Shown one piece after another: positions 51,311-61,200 of a stretch of DNA of 64,000 bases; within the stretch, counting starts at the first letter, position 1; the number at the start of each line of letters is the position of its first letter. A program made the translations under genes and the position numbers. The notes under the pieces were generated by a model that was given only the letters and a program-made list of their open reading frames with translations, had not been told where the DNA came from and ran no database searches. Location of the stretch: NCBI RefSeq assembly GCF_900168195.1, contig NZ_FUYX01000007.1, positions 1-64,000 on the forward strand, in the 5' to 3' direction. This DNA comes from Allobosea thiooxidans. Lineage in GTDB: Bacteria; Pseudomonadota; Alphaproteobacteria; Rhizobiales; Beijerinckiaceae.

Positions 51311-53284
51311 ATGAACTCGGCTGCCCCATCCGACCTTCCCTATCTCGACGCCTTCCCGGCGCCGTCGCACGACGCGTGGCGCATGGCGGTCGACAAGGTC
51401 CTGAAGGGGGCCGATTTCGAGAAACGGCTGGTCGCGCGCAGCGCCGACGGCATCCGTATCGAGCCGCTCTATCCCGCCGCCGTTCCCGCCGGGCGCGCCT
51501 TGCGCGCCGAGCCCGGCCGCTGGCACGTCGCGGCCCGCCTCGACCATCCGCTGCCGCAGCAGGCGCGCGAGCTTGCCCTCGCCGACCTCGAGGGCGGTGC
51601 GGACGCGCTGACCATCAGCTTCGCCGGAGCGCGGGCGGCACGCGGCTACGGCCTCGTCGCCGACGATGTCGCTGCGCTCGACGCCGCCCTCGACGGCGTG
51701 ATGCTCGATCTCGTCCGGCTGCGGCTCGATCCCGCGCCCCAGGGACGGATCAACGCCCTGCTGCTCGCCGCGCTGATCGAGAAGCGCGGCCATGCCCCCG
51801 CCGAAATCGCGGTGGAGTTCGGGCTCGACCCCATCGGCGTCCTCTCCAGCCACGGCTCGCTCGCCGCGCCCTGGCCCGAGATCGGGCGCCGGCTCGCGGA
51901 CACCATCCGGGCCCTCAAGGATCGTGGCTTCACCGGCCCGTTCATCGCGATCGACAGTCGCCCCTATCACGAGGCCGGCGCCAGCGAGGCCCAGGAGCTC
52001 GGCGCGGCTCTCGCCACCGCCGTCGCCTATCTGCGCGCGCTCGAGGCGCAGGGGATGGCGCTGTCCGAGGCGCGCGACGCCCTCGCCTTCACGCTGGTCG
52101 CGGATACCGACGAATTCGTCACCGTTGCCAAGCTTCGCGCGGCGCGCCTGCTCTGGAACCGCGTGCAGCAGGCCTGCGGGCTGACGCCCAGGCCGGCACA
52201 GATCCATGCCGAAACCGCCTGGCGTTCGCTGACGCGGCGCGACCCCTGGGTCAATCTGCTGCGCGGAACCGTCGCCGCCTTTTCGGCCGGTGTCGGCGGC
52301 GCCGACTCGCTTGCGGTCCAGCCTTTCACCGCGGCGCTTGGACTGCCCGATGCGTTTGCGCGCCGGATCGCCCGCAACACCCAGCTCATCCTGCTGGAGG
52401 AAGCCAATCTCTGGCGCGTCGCCGACCCCGCCGCCGGCTCGGGCGGTTTCGAGGCCCTGACGCAGGCGCTGTGCGACGAGGCCTGGTCGACCTTCCAGGC
52501 GATCGAACGGCAGAGCGAGGACGGCCTGCGCGGCATCGTGGCCGCACTCACCAACGGTCATGTCCGGAAGGCGCTCGCCGACCAGCGCGCGCGCCGCGCG
52601 AAAGCGATCGCGACCCGCCGCGAGCCGATCACCGGGACGAGCGAGTTCCCCAACCTGCGCGAGGATGCGGTCGCCGTGCTTGATGTGGCGCCGGTCGCGC
52701 AAGCGCGCCTGCGCTCGCTCGGCACGGCCGAACGCAACCAGGGCGAGCTGATCCGCTCGCTCGTGGAAGGCGCCGACCGCGCAGAGGCGCTGGTTCCCGC
52801 CGGCGAAACCTTGCGGAGCGAGCCCCTGCCATCCGCCCGGCAGGCGGAGCCGTTCGAGGCGCTGCGCGACAAGGCCGATGCGCTGCCGCAGCGGCCCGTC
52901 GTCTTCCTCGCCACGCTCGGCCCGATCGCCGACTTCACGGCGCGCGCCGGCTTCGCCCGCAACCTGTTCGAGGCCGGCGGCCTCGCCGCGCCGAGCGGCG
53001 ACGGCTTCGCTCGGGAAGGCGCCACCGATCTCGACGCGCTGGTCGGCGCCTTCCGCGCCTCCGGCGCGAAACTCGCCTGCCTTTGCGGGACCGATGCCGC
53101 CTATGGCAGCGAGGGCAGCGCCGCGGCCGAAGCGCTCGCCAAGGCTGGCGCCACGGTCTGGCTCGCCGGCCGCCCGACGGAAAGCGAGGCGGCACTGAAC
53201 AAGGCCGGCGTGTCGTCGTTCATTTATATGGGCTGCGACGTCGTCGAGACGCTCGAGCGCGCGCAGGCCGCCGCGACCGCCTGA
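51311..53284 (+). CDS. mutA: Methylmalonyl-CoA mutase small subunit
   Basis: A 657-residue MutA, the catalytically inactive partner of MutB. It has the TIM-barrel part ([59 protein letters not shown]) and a degenerate C-terminal B12-like domain without the DxHxxG motif. ATG 51311 has a GGAGAGGAG site. The heterodimer interconverts methylmalonyl-CoA and succinyl-CoA. thiD separates it from mutB. Confidence 0.94.
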   Translation: MNSAAPSDLPYLDAFPAPSHDAWRMAVDKVLKGADFEKRLVARSADGIRIEPLYPAAVPAGRALRAEPGRWHVAARLDHPLPQQARELALADLEGGADALTISFAGARAARGYGLVADDVAALDAALDGVMLDLVRLRLDPAPQGRINALLLAALIEKRGHAPAEIAVEFGLDPIGVLSSHGSLAAPWPEIGRRLADTIRALKDRGFTGPFIAIDSRPYHEAGASEAQELGAALATAVAYLRALEAQGMALSEARDALAFTLVADTDEFVTVAKLRAARLLWNRVQQACGLTPRPAQIHAETAWRSLTRRDPWVNLLRGTVAAFSAGVGGADSLAVQPFTAALGLPDAFARRIARNTQLILLEEANLWRVADPAAGSGGFEALTQALCDEAWSTFQAIERQSEDGLRGIVAALTNGHVRKALADQRARRAKAIATRREPITGTSEFPNLREDAVAVLDVAPVAQARLRSLGTAERNQGELIRSLVEGADRAEALVPAGETLRSEPLPSARQAEPFEALRDKADALPQRPVVFLATLGPIADFTARAGFARNLFEAGGLAAPSGDGFAREGATDLDALVGAFRASGAKLACLCGTDAAYGSEGSAAAEALAKAGATVWLAGRPTESEAALNKAGVSSFIYMGCDVVETLERAQAAATA

Positions 53285-53296
53285 CCGGAGAACGAA

Positions 53297-54115
53297 TTGA
53301 CCGCCATCGCCCTCACCATCGCCGGCTCGGATTCGAGCGGAGGCGCCGGGATCCAGGCCGATCTCAAGACCTTCGCGGCGCATCAGGTCTACGGCGCCAG
53401 CGTCATCGTGGCGCTGACGGCGCAGAACACCCAGGGCGTCAGCGCGATCCACGCCGTGCCGCGCGACTTCGTGGCGAAGCAGATGGATGCCGTGTTCGAG
53501 GACCTCGACGTCGGCGCGGTCAAGATCGGCATGCTGGCGACGGCGGAGCTGATCGAGACGGTCGCGAACGGGCTGAAACGGCACGGCGCGAAGAATGTCG
53601 TGCTCGACCCGGTGATGATCGCAGCCTCCGGCGCGCGGCTACTGGAGGCCTCGGCAGTCGAAGCGATCCGCAAGCATCTCTTCCCGCTCGCCACGCTGAT
53701 CACCCCGAACCTGCCCGAGGCGGCAGCGCTGCTGGGCTCGAGCATCGCCGAGACAGAGCAGGCGGTGGACGAGCAGGCCGAGAAGCTCGCTGCGCTGGGC
53801 GCTGCCAATGTCCTGATCAAGGGCGGCCATGGCAGCGGCGACATCAGCAGCGACCTCCTGCTGCTCGCCGGAGGCGCGCGCCAGCGCTTCAACGCGCCGC
53901 GGCTGGAAACCCGCAACACCCACGGCACCGGCTGCACGTTATCCTCGGCCATTGCCGCGAACCTCGCCAAGGGGCTGCCGCTGCCGGAGGCCATCGGCCA
54001 CGCCAAGACCTATATCTCGGCGGCGATCGCAGCCGCCGACGAGGTCGCTGTTGGCCACGGCCACGGACCGGTGCATCATTTCCACCATTGGTGGGGCAAG
54101 GGTTTGTACCCATGA
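53297..54115 (+). CDS. thiD: Hydroxymethylpyrimidine/phosphomethylpyrimidine kinase
   Basis: A 272-residue ribokinase-fold ThiD. Family motifs: [67 protein letters not shown] and the anion-hole motif [20 protein letters not shown]. It phosphorylates HMP and HMP-P in thiamine synthesis. The start is TTG 53297 with GGAG upstream; there is no alternative near the conserved N-terminus. It lies between mutA (12 bases) and mutB (16 bases), probably in one transcript. Confidence 0.94.
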   Translation: MTAIALTIAGSDSSGGAGIQADLKTFAAHQVYGASVIVALTAQNTQGVSAIHAVPRDFVAKQMDAVFEDLDVGAVKIGMLATAELIETVANGLKRHGAKNVVLDPVMIAASGARLLEASAVEAIRKHLFPLATLITPNLPEAAALLGSSIAETEQAVDEQAEKLAALGAANVLIKGGHGSGDISSDLLLLAGGARQRFNAPRLETRNTHGTGCTLSSAIAANLAKGLPLPEAIGHAKTYISAAIAAADEVAVGHGHGPVHHFHHWWGKGLYP

Positions 54116-54131
54116 CCGACGGGAGACAGCC

Positions 54132-56300
54132 ATGACCGCGATCCCGGATTTCACGAAGCTCGCCTTCTCCGGCACCCGAACGGCTGCGCCGGCAGAGCTG
54201 TCGGCGGCCGAGCCCTGGCAGACGCCGGAGGACATCCCGGTCAAGCCGCTCTACACGGCGGCCGACCGTGACGGCCTGCCCTTCGTCGAGACGCTGCCGG
54301 GCATCGCGCCTTATCTGCGCGGCCCCTATCCCACCATGTACGTCAACCAGCCCTGGACGATCCGGCAATATGCCGGCTTCTCCACGGCCGAGGATTCGAA
54401 CGCCTTCTATCGGCGCAACCTCGCAGCCGGCCAGAAGGGCCTCTCGGTCGCCTTCGATCTCGCCACCCATCGCGGCTATGACAGCGACCATCCGCGCGTG
54501 GCCGGCGATGTCGGCATGGCGGGCGTCGCGATCGACTCGATCTACGACATGCGCACGCTGTTCTCCGGCATCCCGCTCGATCAGATGAGCGTGTCGATGA
54601 CGATGAACGGCGCCGTGCTCCCGATCCTAGCGCTCTACATCGTCGCGGCGGAAGAACAGGGCGTGCCGCAGGCCAAGCTCTCCGGGACCATCCAGAACGA
54701 CATCCTCAAGGAGTTCATGGTCCGCAACACCTATATCTACCCGCCCTCACCCTCGATGCGGATCATCGGCGACATCTTCGCCTTCACCTCGGCCAACATG
54801 CCGAAGTTCAACTCGATCTCGATCTCCGGCTACCACATGCAGGAGGCCGGGGCGACGCAGGACCTCGAGCTCGGCTACACGCTGGCCGACGGCGTCGAGT
54901 ACATCCGCGCCGGCCAGCGGGCGGGGCTCTCGGTCGACGTCTTCGCGCCGCGCCTGTCCTTCTTCTGGGCCATCGGCATGAACTTCTTCATGGAAGTCGC
55001 CAAGATGCGCGCCGCCCGGCTGATCTGGGCGAAGCTGGTCAAGGATTTCGGCGCGACCAACGAGAAGTCCCTGCCCTTGCGCACCCATTGCCAGACCTCC
55101 GGCTGGTCGCTGACGGCGCAGGACGTGTTCACCAACGTGCCGCGCACGATGATCGAGGCGATGGCGGCGACGCAGGGGCACACCCAGTCGCTGCACACCA
55201 ACGCGCTCGACGAGGCGCTGGCGCTGCCGACCGATTTCTCGGCCCGCATCGCCCGCAACACCCAGATCCTGCTGCAGCAGGAGAGCGGCACGACCCGGAT
55301 CATCGATCCCTGGGGCGGCTCCTACTATGTCGAGCGGCTGACCGCGGAACTCGCCGAGAAAGCCTGGGGCCATATCAGGGAAGTCGAGGCGCTCGGCGGC
55401 ATGGCCAAGGCGATCGAGGCCGGCATCCCGAAGCTTCGGATCGAGGAGGCCGCCGCCAAGACGCAGGCGCGCATCGACGCCGGCCAGCAGGCGATCATCG
55501 GCGTCAACTGCTTCAAGCCGGAGAACGAGGCTTCGATCGAGGTGCTCAAGGTCGACAACGCCGCGGTCCGCGCCCAGCAGCTCGACAAGCTGAAGCGCCT
55601 CAAGGCCGAGCGCAGCGAGGCCGAGGTCGAGGCCGCGCTGACGGCGCTGACCAATGGCGCGGCCGGCAACGGCAACCTGCTCGACCTCGCGGTCAAGGCG
55701 GCGCGCGCCAAGGCGACGGTCGGCGAGATCTCGCTGGCGATGGAAAAGGTCTTCGGACGCCACCGTGCGGAGATCAAGGCGATCTCGGGCGTCTACAAGC
55801 GGGAGGTCGGCGAGATGAACCCAGCCGTCACGCGGGTGCAACTGATGTGCGAGGCCTTCGAGGAAGCGGATGGACGCCGCCCGCGCATCCTGGTTGCCAA
55901 GATGGGGCAGGACGGGCACGACCGCGGCCAGAAGGTCATCGCTTCCGCCTTCGCCGATCTCGGCTTCGACGTCGATATCGGCCCGCTCTTCGCCACGCCC
56001 GACGAGGCGGCGCGGCAGGCTGTCGAGAACGATGTCCATATCGTCGGGGTCTCGTCGCTCGCGGCGGGTCATCTGACGCTGGTGCCGGAGCTGAAGGCGG
56101 CGCTCGCCAAGGCCGGCCGGCCCGACATCATGATCGTCGTCGGCGGCGTCATCCCGCCGCAGGATTTCGACGCGCTGATCGCGGCCGGCGCCTCGGCGAT
56201 CTTCCCGCCCGGCACCGTCATCGCCGATGCCGCCGAGAAGCTGCTGGAAGAGCTCAACCAGCGCCTTGGCTACGCCCAGCACACGGTCGCTGCGGAATAA
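54132..56300 (+). CDS. mutB: Methylmalonyl-CoA mutase large subunit
   Basis: A 722-residue catalytic subunit. The TIM barrel ([58 protein letters not shown]) is followed by the cobalamin-binding domain with DGHDRG (His596, the lower axial Co ligand) and the GVSSLAAGH and [10 protein letters not shown] loops. It works in propionate and branched-chain amino-acid use. Last gene of mutA-thiD-mutB. Confidence 0.97.
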   Translation: MTAIPDFTKLAFSGTRTAAPAELSAAEPWQTPEDIPVKPLYTAADRDGLPFVETLPGIAPYLRGPYPTMYVNQPWTIRQYAGFSTAEDSNAFYRRNLAAGQKGLSVAFDLATHRGYDSDHPRVAGDVGMAGVAIDSIYDMRTLFSGIPLDQMSVSMTMNGAVLPILALYIVAAEEQGVPQAKLSGTIQNDILKEFMVRNTYIYPPSPSMRIIGDIFAFTSANMPKFNSISISGYHMQEAGATQDLELGYTLADGVEYIRAGQRAGLSVDVFAPRLSFFWAIGMNFFMEVAKMRAARLIWAKLVKDFGATNEKSLPLRTHCQTSGWSLTAQDVFTNVPRTMIEAMAATQGHTQSLHTNALDEALALPTDFSARIARNTQILLQQESGTTRIIDPWGGSYYVERLTAELAEKAWGHIREVEALGGMAKAIEAGIPKLRIEEAAAKTQARIDAGQQAIIGVNCFKPENEASIEVLKVDNAAVRAQQLDKLKRLKAERSEAEVEAALTALTNGAAGNGNLLDLAVKAARAKATVGEISLAMEKVFGRHRAEIKAISGVYKREVGEMNPAVTRVQLMCEAFEEADGRRPRILVAKMGQDGHDRGQKVIASAFADLGFDVDIGPLFATPDEAARQAVENDVHIVGVSSLAAGHLTLVPELKAALAKAGRPDIMIVVGGVIPPQDFDALIAAGASAIFPPGTVIADAAEKLLEELNQRLGYAQHTVAAE

Positions 56301-56301
56301 C

Positions 56302-56337
56302 AAAAAAGGCGGGCGCTGCCCTCAGGCCGCGCCCGCC
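56302..56337. terminator. Bidirectional terminator between mutB and the small secreted protein gene
   Basis: Stem GGCGGGCGC / GCGCCCGCC (9 pairs, 12-base loop) preceded by AAAAAA. On the minus strand this gives a canonical hairpin plus T6 for the gene at 56365-56637; on the plus strand it would follow mutB by 7 bases. Confidence 0.8.
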
Positions 56338-56364
56338 CCATGATCACGACCGACGTGGCGACAC

Positions 56365-56637
56365 TTACCGCCAGCCGTAACCATAGCCATAGCGCGGCGG
56401 GGGCGGCCGCATGCCGTAACCGTCATAGTAGCGATGCCAGCGGCGCTGCCCCCAGAAGCCGTGCACGGCAGGCGGCGCCGGGCGCCAGCCATAGCCATAG
56501 GCAGGGCGCTCATAGGAGCGCTCGTAGCGGCCGCCGAAGGCCTGGGCGTCGCCGGTGCCGGCGAAGGTCGAAGCAGCGAGTACGGCACCCCCCAGTGCAA
56601 GGGCGGCCAAACCGATCCGGGCGCGATTGCCAAGCAT
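56365..56637 (-). CDS. Small secreted Gly/Tyr/Pro/Arg-rich protein
   Basis: A 90-residue protein with a signal peptide ([19 protein letters not shown], cleavage likely near AQA) and a mature part rich in Tyr, Gly, Arg and Pro (YERSYERPAYGYGWRPAP, WHRYYDGYGMRPPPPRYGYG). It resembles small basic envelope proteins common in Hyphomicrobiales, but I do not assign a family. ATG 56637 is the family-like start. An 11-base-pair hairpin (56698-56729) lies upstream in its leader region. Confidence 0.72.
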   Translation of the reverse strand: MLGNRARIGLAALALGGAVLAASTFAGTGDAQAFGGRYERSYERPAYGYGWRPAPPAVHGFWGQRRWHRYYDGYGMRPPPPRYGYGYGWR

Positions 56638-56697
56638 GGTCTCATGTCCTGTTCCGGCAGGGATCGCCCTGCCACGGATCGGACATTCGCAGGTCGT

Positions 56698-56729
56698 GGC
56701 TGAACGGGCTTTGAGGGCCCCGTTCAGCC
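56698..56729 (-). other. Hairpin in the leader of the small secreted protein gene
   Basis: Perfect inverted repeat GGCTGAACGGG / CCCGTTCAGCC with a 10-base loop, about 60 bases before the ATG at 56637. No T run follows, so it is more likely a leader or operon-end hairpin than a terminator of its own. Confidence 0.4.
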
Positions 56730-56749
56730 GCCGTTTATCCAGGAGCCAC

Positions 56750-56851
56750 GCCGTCATTGCGAGGAGCAAAGCGACGAAGCAATCCAGGAGGGATTGGACG
56801 AAAGGTCCAGCCAAATCCCCTGGATTGCTTCGCTGCGCTCGCAATGACGGA
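56750..56851. repeat. Dispersed palindromic repeat, family A
   Basis: Outer arms GCCGTCATTGCGAG / CTCGCAATGACGG and inner AAGCAATCCAGG / CCTGGATTGCTT with a variable centre. It follows the potI stop by about 20 bases on the minus strand and may form the 3' end of the pot transcript. Confidence 0.88.
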
Positions 56852-56871
56852 TAATTTCGATCGAAAGCGGC

Positions 56872-57660
56872 CTAACTGCCGGCCAATTGCTCGCGCTTCA
56901 AAAGCAGAGAAGCGGCGATCACGACGAGCGCCACCGCCCCGATCATGATCGTGCAGGCGGCGTTGATCTCGGGCGAGACGCCGAGCTTGACCGCCGAATA
57001 GAGCCGCATCGGCAGCGTCGTCGCGCCGGGGCCAGTGGTGAAGCTCGCGATGACGAGGTCGTCGAGCGAAAGCGTGAAGGCGAGCATCCAGGCCGCCGCC
57101 ACGGCCGGCCAGATCAGCGGCAGCGTCACCGTCCAGAAGGTTACGAAGGGCGTGGCGCCCAGATCCTGCGCCGCTTCCTCCAGCGAGCGATCGAAGCCGG
57201 CGAGCCGCGACTGCACGACGATGCAGGCGAAGCCGAGGCTGAAGGTCGCGTGCGCGACCGTGACGGTCCAGAAGCCGCGTTCGACATCGACGGCGACGAA
57301 GAGCAGCAGCAGCGACAGGCCCGTCACCACTTCGGGCATGACGAGCGGCGCCAGCACCATGCCGGAGAACAACGTGCGCCCGCGGAAGCGGCCGTGACGG
57401 GCCAGCGCCAGCGCGGCGAGCGTGCCGAGCACCGTCGCCAGCGTCGCCGAAACGAAGCCAAGACGGATCGAGAGCCAGGCGGCATCGAGCAGCGGCTCGT
57501 TCTGCATCAGCGCGCCATACCAATGCGTCGAGAAGCCGCCCCAGACCGTGACCAGCCGCGAAGCGTTGAAGGAATAGGCGACGAGCGTCAGGATCGGCAG
57601 GTAGAGGAACGCGAAGCCGACGATCAGCGCGAGGATCAATCCGGGGCCGAGCCTTGTCAC
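56872..57660 (-). CDS. potI: Putrescine ABC transporter permease PotI
   Basis: A 262-residue inner-membrane permease with six helices and the EAA loop (EEAAQDLGATPFVTFWTVTL, PLIWPAVAAAW). It pairs with PotH. ATG 57660 overlaps the potH stop (ATGA). Last gene of potFGHI. Confidence 0.92.
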   Translation of the reverse strand: MTRLGPGLILALIVGFAFLYLPILTLVAYSFNASRLVTVWGGFSTHWYGALMQNEPLLDAAWLSIRLGFVSATLATVLGTLAALALARHGRFRGRTLFSGMVLAPLVMPEVVTGLSLLLLFVAVDVERGFWTVTVAHATFSLGFACIVVQSRLAGFDRSLEEAAQDLGATPFVTFWTVTLPLIWPAVAAAWMLAFTLSLDDLVIASFTTGPGATTLPMRLYSAVKLGVSPEINAACTIMIGAVALVVIAASLLLKREQLAGS

Positions 57661-58559
57661 GCCGCCATCTCCCGCCGCAGGCGCGCCCGCTGGAGCAGGA
57701 CGAGCGGCAGCACCAGCACCACGAGCAGCACCACCGCCACCGCCGAAGCCAGCGGCCAGTCACGGTTCGAGAAGAACTCGCTCCAGAGCACCTTGCCGAT
57801 CATCACCGTATCGGGGCCGCCGAGCAGATCCGGGATGACGAACTCGCCCACCGCCGGGATGAAGACCAGGGCCGATCCGGCAAGGATGCCGGGCAACGAG
57901 AGCGGCAGCGTCACCGTGAAGAAGGCCGTGACCGGCGTCGCGCCGAGATCGGCCGCCGCTTCGAGCAGGCCGCGATCGAGCTTTTCCAGCGTCGCGAAGA
58001 GCGGCAGCACCATGAAGGGCAGATAGGAATAGACCATGCCGAGCAGCACGGCCGTCTCGGTGTTGAGCAGGCGCAAGGGTTCGCCCTCGAGGCCGATCAA
58101 GGCAAGGGCCTGATCGAGCAGCCCGTCCGGCCGGAGGATGCCGATCCAGGCGTAGACGCGGATCAGAAAGGAGGTCCAGAACGGCAGGATGACGAAGACG
58201 AGCAGGATGCCGCGCCAGCGCGCCGGCACTGATGCCATCGCATAGGCCAGCGGATAGCCGATCGCGAGAGCGAAGACGGTGGTCAGCGCCGCGATGCGCA
58301 GGGAATAGAGATAGCTTTGCCAGTAGAGCGGGTCATCGCCGAGCAGGCTGAAATTCGCCAGGTCGAGCTGGGAGAGGAATTCGCCGATCTGGGCGATGCC
58401 CTCCCAATGCGGCGCATAGGGCGGCAGGGCCGTCGCCGCCTGCGAGAAGGCCATGCGCAGGACGATGGCGAAGGGCGCCAGGAAGAACAGCGCGAGCCAG
58501 AGATAGGGCACGGCCACGACGAGGCGGCGCAGCCGCTGCAGCGAAGCGACCGCGCTCAT
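57657..58559 (-). CDS. potH: Putrescine ABC transporter permease PotH
   Basis: A 300-residue permease with six helices, the EAA loop (EAAADLGATPVTAFFTVTLP, LSLPGILAGSALVFIPAVGE) and the PotB/PotH-like segment FVIPDLLGGPDTVMIGKV. It lies downstream of potG, separated by 136 bases that hold a family B repeat. Confidence 0.93.
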   Translation of the reverse strand: MSAVASLQRLRRLVVAVPYLWLALFFLAPFAIVLRMAFSQAATALPPYAPHWEGIAQIGEFLSQLDLANFSLLGDDPLYWQSYLYSLRIAALTTVFALAIGYPLAYAMASVPARWRGILLVFVILPFWTSFLIRVYAWIGILRPDGLLDQALALIGLEGEPLRLLNTETAVLLGMVYSYLPFMVLPLFATLEKLDRGLLEAAADLGATPVTAFFTVTLPLSLPGILAGSALVFIPAVGEFVIPDLLGGPDTVMIGKVLWSEFFSNRDWPLASAVAVVLLVVLVLPLVLLQRARLRREMAA

Positions 58560-58571
58560 GGCGCAACCTTG

Positions 58572-58679
58572 CCGTCATGCTCGGGCTTGACCCGAGCATC
58601 TCGTGCTGGAGAGGGCAACCGCACCTCCTTCTGCCTGAGATTCTCGGGTCTGCGCTTCGCTTCGCCTGAGGATGACGCC
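58572..58679. repeat. Dispersed palindromic repeat, family B (full copy)
   Basis: Hairpin module TCATGCTCGGGCTTGACCCG... at 58575-58603 and module GATTCTCGGGTCTGCGCTTC... at 58637-58677, the same order as the reverse complement of 3709-3808. It lies inside the pot operon between potG and potH, where it could lower expression of the permeases relative to the upstream genes (inference). Confidence 0.8.
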
Positions 58680-58695
58680 CCTGACCCAGCCCCCC

Positions 58696-59865
58696 TCATG
58701 GCGGCAGGACCACGCCGGCCTCGACATCCCAGGAGAGCCAGACTTCGTCTTCCCAGGCGAAGGGCCGCGCCAGCCGGCGCGTGCGGTTGGCGAGCGCCAC
58801 CTTGACGAGCTGCCCGCCCTCTCCTTGCTCATTGTTCTGGCCGAGCATCACCTGGATCATGGTGAAGTCGCCGAGATAGCCGATGTCCCAGATCTCGCCG
58901 GCGACCTTGTTGACCGCCTGCGCCGGCTCGTCATGAGCGATCTCGATCTTCTCCGGCCGGATGCCGACGACGAGTGGCTCGCCGGGCTTTAGAGCCGGCG
59001 CCTCCTCGTCCAGCTCGACGGTTCCGACGAACGGCACCTCGGCCCGAACCAACTCGCCCTCGACGGCGGCGATCCTGCCTTCGAAGATGTTGATGTCGCC
59101 GACGAATTCCGCGACGTGGCGATTGGCCGGCGCCTCGTAGATCACATCGGGCGGACCGATCTGGACGAGCTTGCCATGGTCCATCACCGCCATGCGGTCG
59201 GCCATGGTCATGGCCTCGTCCTGGTCGTGGGTGACGACCATGAAGGTCAGGCCGAGCTCGCTCTGCAGATCCATCAGCTCGAACTGGGTCTGCTCGCGCA
59301 GCTTCTTGTCGAGCGCAGCCATCGGCTCGTCCAGCAGCAGCAGCTTCGGGCGCTTGGCGAGCGAGCGGGCGAGCGCGACGCGCTGGCGCTGGCCTCCGGA
59401 GAGCTGGTGCGGCTTGCGCCCGCCGAAGCCGGAGAGCTTGACCAGAGCCAGCATCTCCTCGACGCGCCGGTCGATCTCGGCGCGCGGCAGCCCCTCGCGC
59501 TTCAGCCCGTAAGCGATATTGCTCGCCACCGTCAGATGCGGGAACAGCGCATAGGACTGGAACATCATGTTGATCGGCCGCAGATGCGGCGGGATGCCGG
59601 TGATGTCCTGCCCGTCGAGCAGGATCCTGCCCTCGTCCGGCGTCTCGAAGCCGGCAAGCATGCGCATCAGCGTGGTCTTGCCGCAGCCGGAGGGCCCGAG
59701 CAGCGCGAAGAACTCGCGCGGATAGAGCGCGAGCGAGAGATCGCCGACCGCGGTGACGTCGCCGAAGCGCTTGGTCACACCCTGAAACGAGACCAGCGGC
59801 CTGGCTGCCGGGTCGTTCCAGGGCTGAAAGGCCCGGCGCACGCTGCCGGGCGAGGTCTTCTTCAT
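58696..59865 (-). CDS. potG: Putrescine ABC transporter ATP-binding protein PotG
   Basis: A 389-residue ATPase: Walker A GPSGCGKTT, Q-loop MMFQSYALFPHLTV, signature LSGGQRQRVALARSL, Walker B LLLLDEPMAALD, H-loop VVTHDQDEAM, then the TOBE regulatory domain (about 300-389; VVGIRPEKIEIAHD). ATG 59865 fits the family start. It follows potF by 25 bases. Confidence 0.94.
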   Translation of the reverse strand: MKKTSPGSVRRAFQPWNDPAARPLVSFQGVTKRFGDVTAVGDLSLALYPREFFALLGPSGCGKTTLMRMLAGFETPDEGRILLDGQDITGIPPHLRPINMMFQSYALFPHLTVASNIAYGLKREGLPRAEIDRRVEEMLALVKLSGFGGRKPHQLSGGQRQRVALARSLAKRPKLLLLDEPMAALDKKLREQTQFELMDLQSELGLTFMVVTHDQDEAMTMADRMAVMDHGKLVQIGPPDVIYEAPANRHVAEFVGDINIFEGRIAAVEGELVRAEVPFVGTVELDEEAPALKPGEPLVVGIRPEKIEIAHDEPAQAVNKVAGEIWDIGYLGDFTMIQVMLGQNNEQGEGGQLVKVALANRTRRLARPFAWEDEVWLSWDVEAGVVLPP

Positions 59866-59890
59866 TCCGGTTGCCCCCGTCGAGAGCCGA

Positions 59891-61003
59891 TCACTTGCCG
59901 GTCTTGACGCGGGTCCAGAGCCGGTTGACCAGCCGCTGGGACTTCTGGTCATAGGGCGTGATCGTATAGAGCCGCCCCATCACCTCGTCCGACGGATAGA
60001 TGCCGGGATTGTCGCGTACCGCCGCCGAGAGCAGCGGCTTGGCCGCAATATTGCCGCTGGCATACTGGATGAAGTCCGAGTTCTTCGCCGCCATCTCGGG
60101 CTTGTTCACGAAGTCCATGAACTTCAGCGCCGCCTCGACATTGGCCGCATCCTTCGGGATCACGAAGGAATCGAACCACATCAGCGCGCCTTCCTTCGGG
60201 ATCGAATAGGCGATCTCGACGCCGTTCTTGGCCTCCTCGGCGCGCTTCTTCGCCTGGAGGATGTCGCCGGAATAGCCGACGGCCAGGCAGATATCGCCGT
60301 TGGCCAGAGCGTTGATGTACTCGGAGGAGTGGAACTTCTGGATGTGCGGGCGGATCTTGCGCAGCAGCTCGCCGGCCTTGTTGAGATCCGCTTCCTTCTT
60401 GGAATCGGGGTCGAGCCCGAGATAGCGCAGCGCGGCCGGGAACATCTCCTCGACCGCGTCGAGCACATGGACGCCGCAGTTCGAGAGCTTCTTCAGCTGC
60501 TCCGGCTCGAAGACGATCTTCCAGCTGTCGACCGCAGCGTCCGGGCCGAGCCGCTCCTTGATCTTGGCGGTGTTGTAGCCGACCGCCGTGGTGCCCCACA
60601 TGTAGTTCACGGCGTATTTGTTGCCGGGATCGTACTTGGCGAGGCGGGTCTGGATCTCAGGCCAGAGGTTCTTGAGGTTCGGCGCCTTCTCGCGGTCCAC
60701 CGGCTGGTAGAGGCCGAGCGGAATGTGGCGCGGCAGGAAGGAAGCGGTGACGACGATGAGGTCGTAGCCGGTCTTGCCGGCCAACAGCTTGGTCTCAACC
60801 GTCTCCATCTGGTCGAAGGTGTCGTAGACGACGGTGATGCCGGTTTCCTTCTTGAAGGCGTCGAGCACCTCCGGATCGACATAATCCGACCAGTTGAAGA
60901 TGCGCAGCTGCTTGTCCTGCGCGGCCGCCGGCGCGGCGAGAAGTCCCAGTCCGATCGCACAGGCGGCGATCGCCTCGGTCAGGCGCTTCGTCGTCTTACC
61001 CAA
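59891..61003 (-). CDS. potF: Putrescine-binding periplasmic protein PotF
   Basis: A 370-residue solute-binding protein with signal peptide (AACAIGLGLLAAPAAAQ) and the polyamine-binding start LRIFNWSDYVDPEVLDAFKK, followed by YDLIVVTASFLPRHI and VNYMWGTTAVGYN. It is the first gene of potFGHI, divergent from the DUF3750 gene; the 197-base gap should hold both promoters. Confidence 0.94.
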   Translation of the reverse strand: MGKTTKRLTEAIAACAIGLGLLAAPAAAQDKQLRIFNWSDYVDPEVLDAFKKETGITVVYDTFDQMETVETKLLAGKTGYDLIVVTASFLPRHIPLGLYQPVDREKAPNLKNLWPEIQTRLAKYDPGNKYAVNYMWGTTAVGYNTAKIKERLGPDAAVDSWKIVFEPEQLKKLSNCGVHVLDAVEEMFPAALRYLGLDPDSKKEADLNKAGELLRKIRPHIQKFHSSEYINALANGDICLAVGYSGDILQAKKRAEEAKNGVEIAYSIPKEGALMWFDSFVIPKDAANVEAALKFMDFVNKPEMAAKNSDFIQYASGNIAAKPLLSAAVRDNPGIYPSDEVMGRLYTITPYDQKSQRLVNRLWTRVKTGK

Positions 61004-61200
61004 TCTGCCCCTCCATCAAGCTCAGGCGCGCGCACGCTAGCAGCTTTCCCCCCGGCATCAACCGCCAACGGGCGCGACCGAACGCCCGCGCACAGGCAAT
61101 GCCCTTCGAGAGCTGCGACGCTCGGCGCGGAGGCCGGCTGACGCAAGCGTGATCGGCCCCGTTCTTGCCGCCCGGCGCCGGCCTGCACATACCCTTGCGG

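Noticed and set aside
50690-53584. A 964-codon minus-strand frame opposite the Gly-rich gene, mutA and part of thiD
   Set aside because: Spans three plus-strand genes and the hairpin at 51157-51200; no recognisable protein.
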